From the NCBI RefSeq assembly GCF_004114915.1, contig NZ_CP022219.1:5672501-5736500 (forward strand): a stretch of 64,000 bases of DNA. Reading direction: 5' to 3'. Source of the stretch: Bradyrhizobium guangxiense. Its GTDB lineage: Bacteria > Pseudomonadota > Alphaproteobacteria > Rhizobiales > Xanthobacteraceae. Of this stretch, positions 1-7,414 are shown in pieces. Both the position numbers and the translations under genes were made by a program. The notes beneath the pieces are model-generated. The model did not search any database. It was not told the DNA's origin and worked only from the letters and a program-made list of their open reading frames with translations. Every line of letters starts with the position of its first letter. The first letter of the stretch is position 1.

Positions 1-447
1 ATCGGCGCCGCGCGGTACCCGGCGACCGCGATCGCGGTCGATGACAGCGTGGTGCTGATCTGGCCGACCTCAGCCTGGCCGCGGCTGGTCGAGCGATTTC
101 CCTCGCTGGCCGCCAACACGCTCCAGACGGTCGGCACGCGCCTGCAGGAGAGCCACACCCGCATTCTGGAAATGTCGACCCAGCAAGTCGAGCAGCGCGT
201 TGCGCATGCGTTGCTGCGCCTCGCCAAACAGTCCGGCAAGAAGCTCGACCACGGCATCGAGATCGACTTCCCGATCAGCCGCCAGGACATCGCGCAGATG
301 ACCGGCACCACGCTGCACACCGTCAGCCGCATCCTGAGCGGTTGGGAAAGCCAAGGCCTCGTCGAGAGCGGCCGCCAGCGCATCATCCTGCGCGATCCGC
401 ACGGGATCGTCGTCTTGGCGGAGCGGAGCGCCGACGGAGCGGCGTGA
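1..447 (+). CDS. nnrR: Crp/Fnr-family regulator, 3' part only (probably NnrR)
   Basis: This is the last 148 residues of a Crp/Fnr transcription factor; the frame is open to the window edge, so the start and most of the effector domain lie outside. Seen: the end of the beta-roll, the long dimerisation helix (around MSTQQVEQRVAHALLRLA) and a C-terminal winged helix-turn-helix with the classic segment ISRQDIAQMTGTTLHTVSR followed by ILSGWESQGLV. Known: NnrR-type members of this family respond to NO or low oxygen and activate nitrite and nitric oxide reductase genes. Context: it lies beside hemN and nirK-nirV, the arrangement I recall for Bradyrhizobium nnrR. The family call is firm. The NnrR name is inferred from neighbours, because the N-terminal half, including any cysteine cluster that would mark an FNR or FixK homologue, is not visible. 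Confidence 0.75.
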   Translation: MGAARYPATAIAVDDSVVLIWPTSAWPRLVERFPSLAANTLQTVGTRLQESHTRILEMSTQQVEQRVAHALLRLAKQSGKKLDHGIEIDFPISRQDIAQMTGTTLHTVSRILSGWESQGLVESGRQRIILRDPHGIVVLAERSADGAA

Positions 448-559
448 CAGCCGCACCAGGACGTCTCGGCCCAAGATTAGGGGTGAGGAAGGCTTCCGCT
501 TACGGCGAAAGCCGTCCCTCACCGGGGAATCCGCGCGCCCGCGCGAATTCCAGACCGCT

Positions 560-757
560 TCACGCCGGCACGCAATCACACAGCGCTGCCAGGAATTTGG
601 CGCGGTCGATGCCATGCTCGCGGCAGGCATCGTCCACCGTGTGGAAGGTTGCGATCGGGCAACCCACGCAAGCCATCCTGAAGGCCAGAAACACGCGGAT
701 CGTGTGCGGCGCCGTGCGCATGATGTCGTCGACCAGATCGTCGGATCCAAAAGACAT
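560..757 (-). CDS. DUF1858 / redox-disulfide small protein
   Basis: A 65-residue protein starting MSFGSDDLVDDIM. It matches the DUF1858 family, also described as the hybrid-cluster-protein-associated redox disulfide domain. Seen: a central FRMACVGCPIATF motif with a CxxC pair at residues 30 and 33, plus two further cysteines at the C-terminus (ALCDCVPA). There is no signal peptide, so it should be cytoplasmic. Known: such domains accompany anaerobic nitrogen-metabolism enzymes, but their biochemical role is not settled. It is encoded downstream of hemN on the same strand and has its own FixK/FNR-like box at 806-819, about 55 bases upstream of the ATG. This suggests co-regulation with the nitrite reductase genes. 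I chose the ATG at 757 because it gives the family's usual length. Confidence 0.8.
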   Translation of the reverse strand: MSFGSDDLVDDIMRTAPHTIRVFLAFRMACVGCPIATFHTVDDACREHGIDRAKFLAALCDCVPA

Positions 758-805
758 GGATAACTCCGTTCCAATACGACGATAGCAGAACGGGCCGGGG
801 CCTCC

Positions 806-819
806 TTGTCGAAGCGCAA
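806..819 (-). promoter_or_regulatory. FixK/FNR-type box upstream of the DUF1858 gene
   Basis: TTGTCGAAGCGCAA is a TTG-N8-CAA dyad centred about 55 bases upstream of the ATG at 757. It differs by one base from the box in front of nirK (2834-2847). Consensus half-sites of Crp/Fnr anaerobic regulators in rhizobia are TTG/CAA with this spacing. Binding itself is inferred. Confidence 0.6.
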
Positions 820-954
820 GCTGGCTTGTCAATCCGGGGCACGCGAAGCGCGAACTCTGATGCGCAATTACGCATCTGCGCAGCAGATGACGTGGAGGAA
901 TGGACTCCAGGCTCGCGCCGCAGGGCGAGCTCCGGCATGAAGGGAGGAGAGACC

Positions 955-2307
955 TTACACAGCGCGGCTGTGCAGCTGCTTTGCCGGATTCAGATGCGCG
1001 TCGAACGCTGCGGCGACGCTGCGGACCAGAAAACGCGAATCCTTTGCAACGGCGAGGCGGTTGCCCTCCAGTTTCACGACGCCGTCGGAGATGAGCGGTT
1101 TCAGGCGCGCCGCAGAGTTCAGCATCGCCCCGGCTTCTGCGCCATGGCGCGCGCAGATGTCGCCGAGATCCGCGCTGAACTCGCACATGATGCGCTCGAT
1201 GATATCGGCGCGCAGCCGGTCGTCGTCGGTGAGCCCATAGCCCCTCGCGGTGGCGAGGCGGCCCGCGGCGATGCTCTGCGCATAGGCGCCGATCTGCACC
1301 TCGTTCTGGACGTAGCCCTGCGGCAAATGCCCGATCGCGCTCGCACCGAAACCGAGCAAGATGTCACTCTTGTCGGTGGTGTAGCCCTGAAAATTGCGCC
1401 GCAGCGTGTGCTCCTCGAAGGCTACCGCCATGGAATCTTCTGGGCGCGCGAAATGATCGAGCCCGATCTGCACGTAACCGGCCTCCTTCAGCGCATTCGC
1501 GATCGCGCAGGCCTGGTCGTGGCGCGCAAGGCCGTCAGGCAGCACAGCCTCGTTGATCATGCGCTGATGCTTCTTAAACTCAGGCACGTGGGCGTAGCCG
1601 AACACGGAGAAGCGGTCAGGCGCGAGCGAGAGGCTGCGGCGAACGGTATCCAGGCACGATGCGACGGTCTGGTGCGGCAGCCCGTAGATCAGGTCGAAAT
1701 TGATTCCCGCGATGCCGGCGCGCCTGAGCATGTCGACCACGGAAGCGGTCTGCTCGAAGCTCTGCATGCGGTTGATCGCGCGCTGCACCACCGGATCGAA
1801 GCTCTGCACGCCAAGGCTCGCGCGGTTGACGCCGGAGAGCCGCATCGCCTCGACCATGTCGGCGGTCAATGTGCGGGGATCGATCTCGACCGCGATCTCG
1901 GCCGAGGGCAGCACGAAGAACTCATGGCGCATCGTCGCCATCAACTCGGCGAAAGCTTCCGGTGCCATGATCGTCGGCGTGCCGCCGCCGAAATGGATAT
2001 GCTCCACCTTGATGCGGCGGCCGATGGTTTCGGCGACCTGCACGATCTCGCTCCGCAGCGTCCGCTGATAGCCGGCGATGAGCTCGTCGCGGCGGACGAT
2101 CTGGGTATGACAGCCGCAATACCAGCACATCTCGCGGCAGAACGGCACATGGAGATAGAGCGACGCGCTGGCGCCGGCAGGGAGCTCGGACAGCCACCGA
2201 GCGTAGGTATCGGCACCGATCGCCGATGAGAAGTGCGGCGCGGTCGGATAGCTCGTGTAGCGCGGCAGTCTCTCTTCGCCGTAACTCGCTGCGAGATCGG
2301 CCCTCAT
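955..2307 (-). CDS. hemN: Oxygen-independent coproporphyrinogen III oxidase
   Basis: A 450-residue radical-SAM enzyme that oxidatively decarboxylates coproporphyrinogen III to protoporphyrinogen IX without oxygen, supplying haem under anoxic growth. Seen: the N-terminal substrate/SAM segment PRYTSYPTAPHFS; the iron-sulfur motif CREMCWYCGC with cysteines at residues 57, 61 and 64; the glycine-rich SAM motif FGGGTPT; SLGVQSFD; and the C-terminal HemN domain with LLGFGASAIG. The length is typical of true HemN rather than the shorter HemW. The start MRADLAAS at 2307 was chosen because homologues begin close to it; an in-frame ATG at 2319 is an alternative. A FixK/FNR-like box (2395-2408) lies about 90 bases upstream. 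It pairs naturally with nirK-nirV, and this position matches the hemN2 locus I recall from Bradyrhizobium. Confidence 0.95.
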   Translation of the reverse strand: MRADLAASYGEERLPRYTSYPTAPHFSSAIGADTYARWLSELPAGASASLYLHVPFCREMCWYCGCHTQIVRRDELIAGYQRTLRSEIVQVAETIGRRIKVEHIHFGGGTPTIMAPEAFAELMATMRHEFFVLPSAEIAVEIDPRTLTADMVEAMRLSGVNRASLGVQSFDPVVQRAINRMQSFEQTASVVDMLRRAGIAGINFDLIYGLPHQTVASCLDTVRRSLSLAPDRFSVFGYAHVPEFKKHQRMINEAVLPDGLARHDQACAIANALKEAGYVQIGLDHFARPEDSMAVAFEEHTLRRNFQGYTTDKSDILLGFGASAIGHLPQGYVQNEVQIGAYAQSIAAGRLATARGYGLTDDDRLRADIIERIMCEFSADLGDICARHGAEAGAMLNSAARLKPLISDGVVKLEGNRLAVAKDSRFLVRSVAAAFDAHLNPAKQLHSRAV

Positions 2308-2394
2308 GCTGTTACCCATTCGTAAATTCCGGCCGCGAACCATCGCGACAAGCCCCGGACAATCCTCAATTTACCCGCTTGCGGCGGGCTCACA

Positions 2395-2408
2395 TTGCGC
2401 TCGCTCAA
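2395..2408. promoter_or_regulatory. FixK/FNR-type box between hemN and the small membrane gene
   Basis: TTGCGCTCGCTCAA fits TTG(A/C)-N6-(T/G)CAA, the FixK2-type consensus reported for Bradyrhizobium. It sits about 94 bases before the hemN ATG and about 68 bases before the divergent gene at 2470, so it could serve either or both. Confidence 0.6.
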
Positions 2409-2469
2409 AGTTTCGCCGCTGGATCGGGGCCATGGTGACGTTCAATCATTGCCCTCCGGGAGATAGGCC

Positions 2470-2676
2470 ATGGCGTCGTTCGCGCTCGATCTCGTTCTCT
2501 GGCTCACCGGCATTCGCGGCCATATCCCGCGCTTCGACGATTTTCGTCCCGTCCCCGCCGCGCCCGCAACCGGCGCCGGTCACCTCGCACGGGTCCTGGC
2601 CCTCATGGCTGCCGTCTTCGCCGCACTGTCGCTCGCGGTCTGGGGCACGGTCTGGATGGCGATCCACCTGCTCTGA
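2470..2676 (+). CDS. Small single-pass membrane protein of unknown function
   Basis: A 68-residue protein beginning MASFALDLVLW. Seen: a soluble N-terminal half containing GIRGHIPRFDDFRPVP, then one strongly hydrophobic helix at about residues 42-66 (LALMAAVFAALSLAVWGT) running to the C-terminus. A purine-rich GGGAGATAGG lies just upstream of the ATG, supporting translation. I do not recognise a family. It lies divergently from hemN, shares the intergenic FixK/FNR-like box at 2395-2408, and precedes nirK on the same strand by 241 bases. An accessory role in anaerobic respiration is therefore possible, but this is inference from position only. It could also be a chance frame, though codon usage matches the neighbours. 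Confidence 0.55.
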   Translation: MASFALDLVLWLTGIRGHIPRFDDFRPVPAAPATGAGHLARVLALMAAVFAALSLAVWGTVWMAIHLL

Positions 2677-2833
2677 TCGGGGGCATCCATACGATCGCGA
2701 CCGAATTCAGCTGAACATGCGAACGATTTGCCGCTTGAGCGGCCGATAGCGCACAACATCTGTCCCTCGCATGATCGATGCGGCCTTCGGCGTATCTCTT
2801 GAGGAACTTACCAGAGACGAATCCGGCGAAAGC

Positions 2834-2847
2834 TTGTCGCAGCGCAA
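2834..2847 (+). promoter_or_regulatory. FixK/FNR-type box upstream of nirK
   Basis: TTGTCGCAGCGCAA, a TTG-N8-CAA dyad, is centred about 77 bases before the nirK ATG. A box of very similar sequence and position is what I recall for Bradyrhizobium nirK. Binding by FixK or NnrR is inferred. Confidence 0.7.
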
Positions 2848-2917
2848 ACACACTTGCCGTAACAGGCGCACAACTGCATCCCGTCATCAAGACCATTTCA
2901 GATGAAGGATACTTCCG

Positions 2918-4015
2918 ATGTTCACCCGCAGAGTCGCATTGATCGGCGCCGCCGCGACAGCTCTGATGCTGGCGACCCCCGCTTTGGCTGGCGATGATCT
3001 CAAACTGCCGCGTCAAAAGGTCGAGCTGGTGGCTCCGCCCTTCGTGCATGCGCACGAGCAGGCGACCAAGCAGGGCCCCAAGATCATCGAGTTCAAGCTT
3101 ACGATCGAGGAGAAGAAGGTCGTCATCGACGAGAAGGGCACCACCTTCCAGGCCATGACCTTCAACGGCTCGATGCCTGGCCCGCTGATGGTCGTGCATG
3201 AGGGCGACTACGTCGAAACGACGCTGGTCAATCCCTCGACCAACACCATGCCGCACAACATCGACTTCCATTCCGCGACCGGCGCGCTCGGCGGCGGCGC
3301 ACTGACGCTGATCAATCCCGGCGAGCAGGTCGTGCTGCGCTGGAAGGCGACCAAGACCGGCGTGTTCGTCTACCATTGCGCCCCGGGCGGCCCGATGATC
3401 CCCTGGCACGTCGTCTCCGGCATGAACGGTGCCGTGATGGTGCTGCCGCGCGATGGGCTGAACGATGGCAAGGGCCACGCGCTGAAATACGACAAGATCT
3501 ACTATATCGGCGAGCAGGACATGTATGTGCCCCGCGACGAGAAGGGCAACTTCAAGTCCTACGACTCGCCGGGTGAAGCCTTCACCGACACCGAAGAGGT
3601 GATGAAGAAGCTGACCCCCACCCACGTCGTGTTCAACGGCAAGGTCGGCGCGCTCACCGGCAAGAACGCACTGACCGCGAATGTCGGCGAGAACGTGCTG
3701 ATCGTGCACTCGCAGGCCAATCGCGACAGCCGTCCGCATCTGATCGGCGGCCATGGCGATTATGTCTGGGAGACCGGCAAGTTCGGCAATGCACCTGAGG
3801 TCGGGCTCGAGACCTGGTTCATCCGCGGCGGTTCAGCAGGAGCTGCGCTGTACAAGTTCCAGCAGCCCGGCATCTACGCCTACGTCACGCACAATCTGAT
3901 CGAGGCCGCAGACCTCGGTGCCACCGCGCACTTCAAGGTCGAAGGCAAGTGGAACGACGATCTGATGATGCAAGTGAAGGCACCTGCCGAAATACCGGCG
4001 GCCAACACCAACTGA
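2918..4015 (+). CDS. nirK: Copper-containing nitrite reductase
   Basis: A 365-residue periplasmic NirK that reduces nitrite to nitric oxide, the defining step of denitrification. Seen: an N-terminal export signal, [12 protein letters not shown] to ALA at residue 24, with twin arginines that may indicate Tat export, followed by two cupredoxin domains. Type 1 copper ligands are His113, Cys154, His164 and Met169 (motifs [23 protein letters not shown]). Type 2 ligands are His118, His153 and His325 (VTHNL). The catalytic Asp116 and His279 (IGGHGDY) are both present. All active-site residues are therefore intact, and length and motifs fit a class I enzyme. A FixK/FNR-like box lies upstream, nirV follows after a strong hairpin, and hemN lies nearby. 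Confidence 0.98.
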   Translation: MFTRRVALIGAAATALMLATPALAGDDLKLPRQKVELVAPPFVHAHEQATKQGPKIIEFKLTIEEKKVVIDEKGTTFQAMTFNGSMPGPLMVVHEGDYVETTLVNPSTNTMPHNIDFHSATGALGGGALTLINPGEQVVLRWKATKTGVFVYHCAPGGPMIPWHVVSGMNGAVMVLPRDGLNDGKGHALKYDKIYYIGEQDMYVPRDEKGNFKSYDSPGEAFTDTEEVMKKLTPTHVVFNGKVGALTGKNALTANVGENVLIVHSQANRDSRPHLIGGHGDYVWETGKFGNAPEVGLETWFIRGGSAGAALYKFQQPGIYAYVTHNLIEAADLGATAHFKVEGKWNDDLMMQVKAPAEIPAANTN

Positions 4016-4022
4016 ACACGAC

Positions 4023-4048
4023 AAGGGGCCGGTCATTGCCGGCCCCTT
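4023..4048 (+). terminator. Strong hairpin between nirK and nirV
   Basis: A perfect 10-base-pair stem (AAGGGGCCGG / CCGGCCCCTT) closes a 6-base loop and is followed by CTTCTTCCTTC. It starts 7 bases after the nirK stop and ends 12 bases before nirV. It probably terminates or stabilises the nirK message and lowers nirV expression, rather than separating the transcripts completely. Confidence 0.7.
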
Positions 4049-4060
4049 CTTCCTTCGGGG

Positions 4061-4945
4061 ATGGCCATGTTGATCGCATTCAAGCTCAAACTGACACTCG
4101 CCTGCGTCGCCGGACTCGCCGGACCGATCGCGATCGCGCCGCTGATCTCGAGCATGGCGGTCCACGGCACGGCGGGAGAGCCTGCGATCGTCGAGATCGC
4201 GCCGGGCGGCCAGTCCTACCGCGAAGCCGGCGATTTCACGCGCGGCGGACAGCAGGCCGAAGCGCCGCTGCGCGCGATGCGCATGGAGCGTCCGCTGCAC
4301 ATCATGCGAAACCAGGTCTCGTCTTCCGACTACCAACTTTGCGTGCAGGATGGCGCCTGTCGCGCGCTTGATCCAGACGTGGCGATCGCCCCCGATCGTC
4401 CGGCAGTGCAGGTGAACTGGCACGACGCCGAAGCCTATGCCGGTTGGCTGTCGCGCAAGACAGGCCGCTACTACCGCCTTCCGAGCGACGTCGAATGGGC
4501 CTTCGCGGCGGGATCCAGATTCAAGGATGATGGCGTGGCGGTCGATGCGAACGATCCTTCAAAGCGCTGGATCAGCCGCTATGAGCGCGAATCCGAACGC
4601 GACCTCTCCGACACTACAGCTTATCCGTTCGGCAAGTTCGGGCCGAACGAGCACGGGGTTGAAGATCTCGCCGGCAATGTCTGGGAGTGGACCTCGACCT
4701 GCTTCGTGCGCTCGCGTGTCGACGTTTCAGGCAATGCCGGCCGCCCGACTGTGAATTGCGGCGTACGTGTCGCCGAGGGCGCGCACCGCGCCTATGTCAC
4801 CGATTTCATCCGCGATGCCCGCGCCGGCGGCTGCGCCCAGGGCGTCCCGCCTGCCAATCTCGGCTTCCGTCTGGTCCGCGAACAGACGTCCTGGGTGGCG
4901 AGCCTCTCAGGACGCCTCAGCAAGGCCTGGTCAGCAAGATCGTGA
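4061..4945 (+). CDS. nirV: NirV, formylglycine-generating-enzyme-like nitrite reductase accessory protein
   Basis: A 294-residue protein with a hydrophobic N-terminal signal or anchor (about residues 10-31) followed by an FGE/SUMF1-type domain. Seen: VNWHDAEAYAGWLSRKTGR, YRLPSDVEWAFAAG, GVEDLAGNVWEWTSTC and a closing LGFRLVRE, the usual FGE landmarks. Known: nirV commonly follows nirK in rhizobia and other denitrifiers. A maturation or assembly role has been proposed, but it has been reported dispensable for nitrite reductase activity in some species. The gene starts 45 bases after nirK, behind the hairpin. The initiator is uncertain between the ATG at 4061 and the one at 4067. The family call is secure; the biochemical function is not established. 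Confidence 0.88.
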   Translation: MAMLIAFKLKLTLACVAGLAGPIAIAPLISSMAVHGTAGEPAIVEIAPGGQSYREAGDFTRGGQQAEAPLRAMRMERPLHIMRNQVSSSDYQLCVQDGACRALDPDVAIAPDRPAVQVNWHDAEAYAGWLSRKTGRYYRLPSDVEWAFAAGSRFKDDGVAVDANDPSKRWISRYERESERDLSDTTAYPFGKFGPNEHGVEDLAGNVWEWTSTCFVRSRVDVSGNAGRPTVNCGVRVAEGAHRAYVTDFIRDARAGGCAQGVPPANLGFRLVREQTSWVASLSGRLSKAWSARS

Positions 4946-4947
4946 CC

Positions 4948-5487
4948 TTAAGCGGGGCCGGTTGCCTGCGCGATCCGCGTGGCGTCGAGCATGCCCTCCA
5001 GCAGCGCGACGGCTTTGCCGTGGCGCCGCCGGGCAAGGCGTTCCTCACCCACCCTGCGTTCGTGCTCCCCGGCAATGAAAGCGTGGATGTCTGCCGTCCG
5101 GCGAATGCCGCCGCGACTACCCCACGTGCCGTCTTCGACTTCGGTCGGAAACACCCAGACGCGCGAGGCCACGTCGTCGAAGCTGCCGCCTTCTGCACGA
5201 GCAACGGCGTCGGTGACGTCCTTCACGAGCGCCTTTCGCGACGCATCCGTATACTGGCCTTCGGGAACAGAAGGCACGATTCGGTAGCGCGGCTTTTCCG
5301 ACGGTACCCCCGCGACAAAGACGGCGGTCGGCCGGTGCAGGAAGACGACCGTGACGCCTTGCGCCACCCGGCTTGCCGGGTCGAACCCTTCGTGTCCGAT
5401 CAGAATGTCGCCAAGCTCCTTCACCAAGTGAGCTTCCGCTTCGGCCGTCAGGGCTCCTTCGGGAATTGTCAGATCGATCATCGGCAT
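4948..5487 (-). CDS. Fused double-repeat tautomerase-family protein
   Basis: A 179-residue member of the tautomerase (4-oxalocrotonate tautomerase/MIF-like) superfamily. Seen: an initial Met-Pro (MPMIDLTIPEG), which leaves the catalytic amino-terminal proline after Met removal. The protein appears to contain two tandem tautomerase-like repeats: IDLTIPEGALTAEAEAHLV near the start and YRIVPSVPEGQYTDASRKAL at about residue 68. Only the first repeat has the proline at a free N-terminus. The substrate cannot be told from sequence. The ATG at 5487 has a good ribosome-binding site (AGGAGGTTCAACC). It ends 2 bases from the convergent nirV stop. Upstream on the same strand is a GlxA-type regulator that may control it. 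An ordinary detoxification or catabolic tautomerase is the safest reading. Confidence 0.72.
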   Translation of the reverse strand: MPMIDLTIPEGALTAEAEAHLVKELGDILIGHEGFDPASRVAQGVTVVFLHRPTAVFVAGVPSEKPRYRIVPSVPEGQYTDASRKALVKDVTDAVARAEGGSFDDVASRVWVFPTEVEDGTWGSRGGIRRTADIHAFIAGEHERRVGEERLARRRHGKAVALLEGMLDATRIAQATGPA

Positions 5488-5573
5488 GGTTGAACCTCCT
5501 GGCATTGTTCCGCGGCGCCCGTTGTCGGCGACGCGCATGAGCCGTTCTAGGACTCGGTGCCCCCGGGCGGCAG

Positions 5574-5587
5574 TGGCGATATCGCCA
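5574..5587. promoter_or_regulatory. Perfect 14-base palindrome upstream of the tautomerase gene
   Basis: TGGCGATATCGCCA lies in the 128-base space between the GlxA-type regulator and the tautomerase gene, roughly 90 bases before the latter's start. It could be an operator; there is no direct evidence for the binding protein. Confidence 0.35.
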
Positions 5588-5615
5588 TTTTTGGAGGTAT
5601 TTCGGACAGGCCCCC

Positions 5616-6635
5616 TCAGGCAGCGACGGCGGCGCGCGGCCAATGATGGCGTGAAAACCGCCGCTGGTATTCTCGTGGCAACAGTCCCGTTTCCCGCTTG
5701 AACAGGCGCCGGAACGTTGAAAGGTCGCCGTAGCCGACGCGCCGGCTCACGGCATCCATCGTCAAACTCTTCGTTTCCAGCAACCGCTTGGCGACTTCTA
5801 TCCGCAGGCTCTGCAGATAGTGCAGCGGCGTCTTGCCCATCGCCCGCTTGAAACGCCGATTGAGAGTTCGCTCGCTGACCGCCAACTGACGTGCGAGCTC
5901 GCCAAGGCTGAAGCCGCGCTGGAGCGACTTCTCCATCCAGCGCTGGGCGCGCAACACCAGCGGATCGGAATGCGGCTTTTCCTGCATGCTCGCATAGGAC
6001 GACTGCGCCACCCGGTTGCTGTCAATCAGCATCAGCTTGCCAGTTTCCGCAGCGACCTCCGTGCTGACGAGCTTCTGGACGATTCGCAGCGCAAGATTGA
6101 GGGCGCTCGTCACCGCGGCGCTGCAGATAATGTCGTCCTGCTCGGTGATGATGTCGTTGATCCGCAGATCCACATCGGGATAGCGGTGCGCGAACGTCTT
6201 GCCTCGCGCCCAATGCGTCGTCGCCACGGAGCCGTCGAGCAGACCAGCTTCGGCCAGCAGGAAACTTCCCGTGCAATAGGACGCGAGCAGCACGCCGCGC
6301 TGGTGCTGCCGGCGCAAGGCGGCGATCAGCGGTGTGACCAGATCCTTCCGTTCCAGGAATCTTTCCACGTCGGGCACAAACGGGCCGGGCACGACGACAG
6401 CATCTGCCGAGGAACGCGTGGTGATTGGCCCATCCACATCGATGCGTTGACCCGAAGCTGTACGAATCCCCCGGCCATCGATGGATTCGATGCGCCAATG
6501 CAATGGCGTCGGCTTCCCCGATTGCCTGCGTTCGGCCGCAATCCAGTTGGCCGCCGTGAAAACGTCGACCATGCCGGCGACGCTCGAGGCGAGAATCCCC
6601 TCATAGACCCAGATCCTGACCAGCGGCATCGCCAT
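5616..6635 (-). CDS. GlxA-family AraC-type transcriptional regulator
   Basis: A 339-residue regulator with a DJ-1/PfpI (class I glutamine-amidotransferase-like) N-terminal domain and a C-terminal AraC DNA-binding domain. Seen: MAMPLVRIWVYEGILASSVAG opening strand and helix; the nucleophile elbow LLASYCTGSFLLAEAGLLDG, as in GlxA proteins; and two helix-turn-helix units near the C-terminus (FSLGELARQLAVSERTLNRR and TMDAVSRRVGYGDLSTFRRL). Known: GlxA/FtrA-type members usually sense small metabolites and activate neighbouring genes; the ligand is unknown here. The start at 6635 was chosen because the amidotransferase fold begins immediately there; the longer reading adds an arginine-rich tail without family features. 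It may control the tautomerase gene downstream or the acetyltransferase upstream. Confidence 0.88.
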   Translation of the reverse strand: MAMPLVRIWVYEGILASSVAGMVDVFTAANWIAAERRQSGKPTPLHWRIESIDGRGIRTASGQRIDVDGPITTRSSADAVVVPGPFVPDVERFLERKDLVTPLIAALRRQHQRGVLLASYCTGSFLLAEAGLLDGSVATTHWARGKTFAHRYPDVDLRINDIITEQDDIICSAAVTSALNLALRIVQKLVSTEVAAETGKLMLIDSNRVAQSSYASMQEKPHSDPLVLRAQRWMEKSLQRGFSLGELARQLAVSERTLNRRFKRAMGKTPLHYLQSLRIEVAKRLLETKSLTMDAVSRRVGYGDLSTFRRLFKRETGLLPREYQRRFSRHHWPRAAVAA

Positions 6636-6753
6636 GTCCGATTTTGCCTTCGACGAGGAAATACTGCCACGGCCGGGCCGGCGACGACAAGCCGTCCGCG
6701 GGCTCGGCCGCTCGGGCGAACCACGCCGAACGCAGAGGCGGGGCTCTCTCAAA

Positions 6754-7389
6754 CTAGATCGTGCGCGCGAACATGCGAAAGCCGGGCGCGCCGATGATCG
6801 TCTCGAAGGCGGGATCGCGCTTCTCTTCCGCAAAGACAAAGCCCGCCTTGGCATAGGCGCGCTCAGCGGGCTCGTTGCCGATCAGGAACGATATCGTCGC
6901 CCGGGTGAACCCAGCCGCCCGCCCCTTGTCCAGAGCGTGGGCGATCAGCGCTTGCACAAGACCGCGGCCGCGAGAGGCCGGATCGGTCGCAACATGCTCG
7001 ATCATCCAATCGCCCTCGCCGCCCTGGACCCAGCAGGTCCGCGTATAAGTCCCGCGGCGGCGGATGGCTTCCAGCTCGATCGTGGCGAGCCCGGTCGCAA
7101 ACGCGACTTCTTCGATCGCGCGCCAGGCCGCAGGTCCGGTACCGGCTGCGGGCAACGCACAAAGTGCCGCCGCCGGCTTGCCATCGACCTCGGCGACCAG
7201 GAATTGCGAGACGTGCCACATCGATACGGCACGCGCGACCGCGATGCGCGCGACGAAATCGCGGCACTGCGCGTCGGGGAGTGCGAGGGCGACGTCGAAC
7301 CATCCGCGCGGCCGGTAGCCGCGCTGTGACGACAGGATGGTTTGAGCGATGAACTCGGCGTCGTCGGGACGCGCCGACCGTATCGTCAT
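6754..7389 (-). CDS. GNAT-family N-acetyltransferase
   Basis: A 211-residue Gcn5-related acetyltransferase. Seen: an N-terminal MTIRSARPDDAEFIAQTIL, typical of the family; the acetyl-CoA pyrophosphate loop ATDPASRGRGLVQALIAHAL (R/Q-x-x-G-x-G/A type); and a late LIGNEPAERAYAKAGFVFAE segment matching motif B. The acceptor cannot be predicted: it may be a protein N-terminus, an antibiotic or a metabolite. It begins 25 bases after the 3-oxoacid CoA-transferase B subunit on the same strand, so it is probably co-transcribed with that pair. The GlxA-type regulator gene follows 118 bases on. The ATG at 7389 is preferred over 7407 because the domain starts at once. Confidence 0.85.
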   Translation of the reverse strand: MTIRSARPDDAEFIAQTILSSQRGYRPRGWFDVALALPDAQCRDFVARIAVARAVSMWHVSQFLVAEVDGKPAAALCALPAAGTGPAAWRAIEEVAFATGLATIELEAIRRRGTYTRTCWVQGGEGDWMIEHVATDPASRGRGLVQALIAHALDKGRAAGFTRATISFLIGNEPAERAYAKAGFVFAEEKRDPAFETIIGAPGFRMFARTI

Positions 7390-7414
7390 GCGCGCCCCCC
7401 AGATCACGTCGCCC

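Noticed and set aside
826..2229. Long open frame on the plus strand opposite hemN (467 codons)
   Set aside because: It is a GC-bias shadow of hemN; its translation has no recognisable domain while hemN has every catalytic motif.
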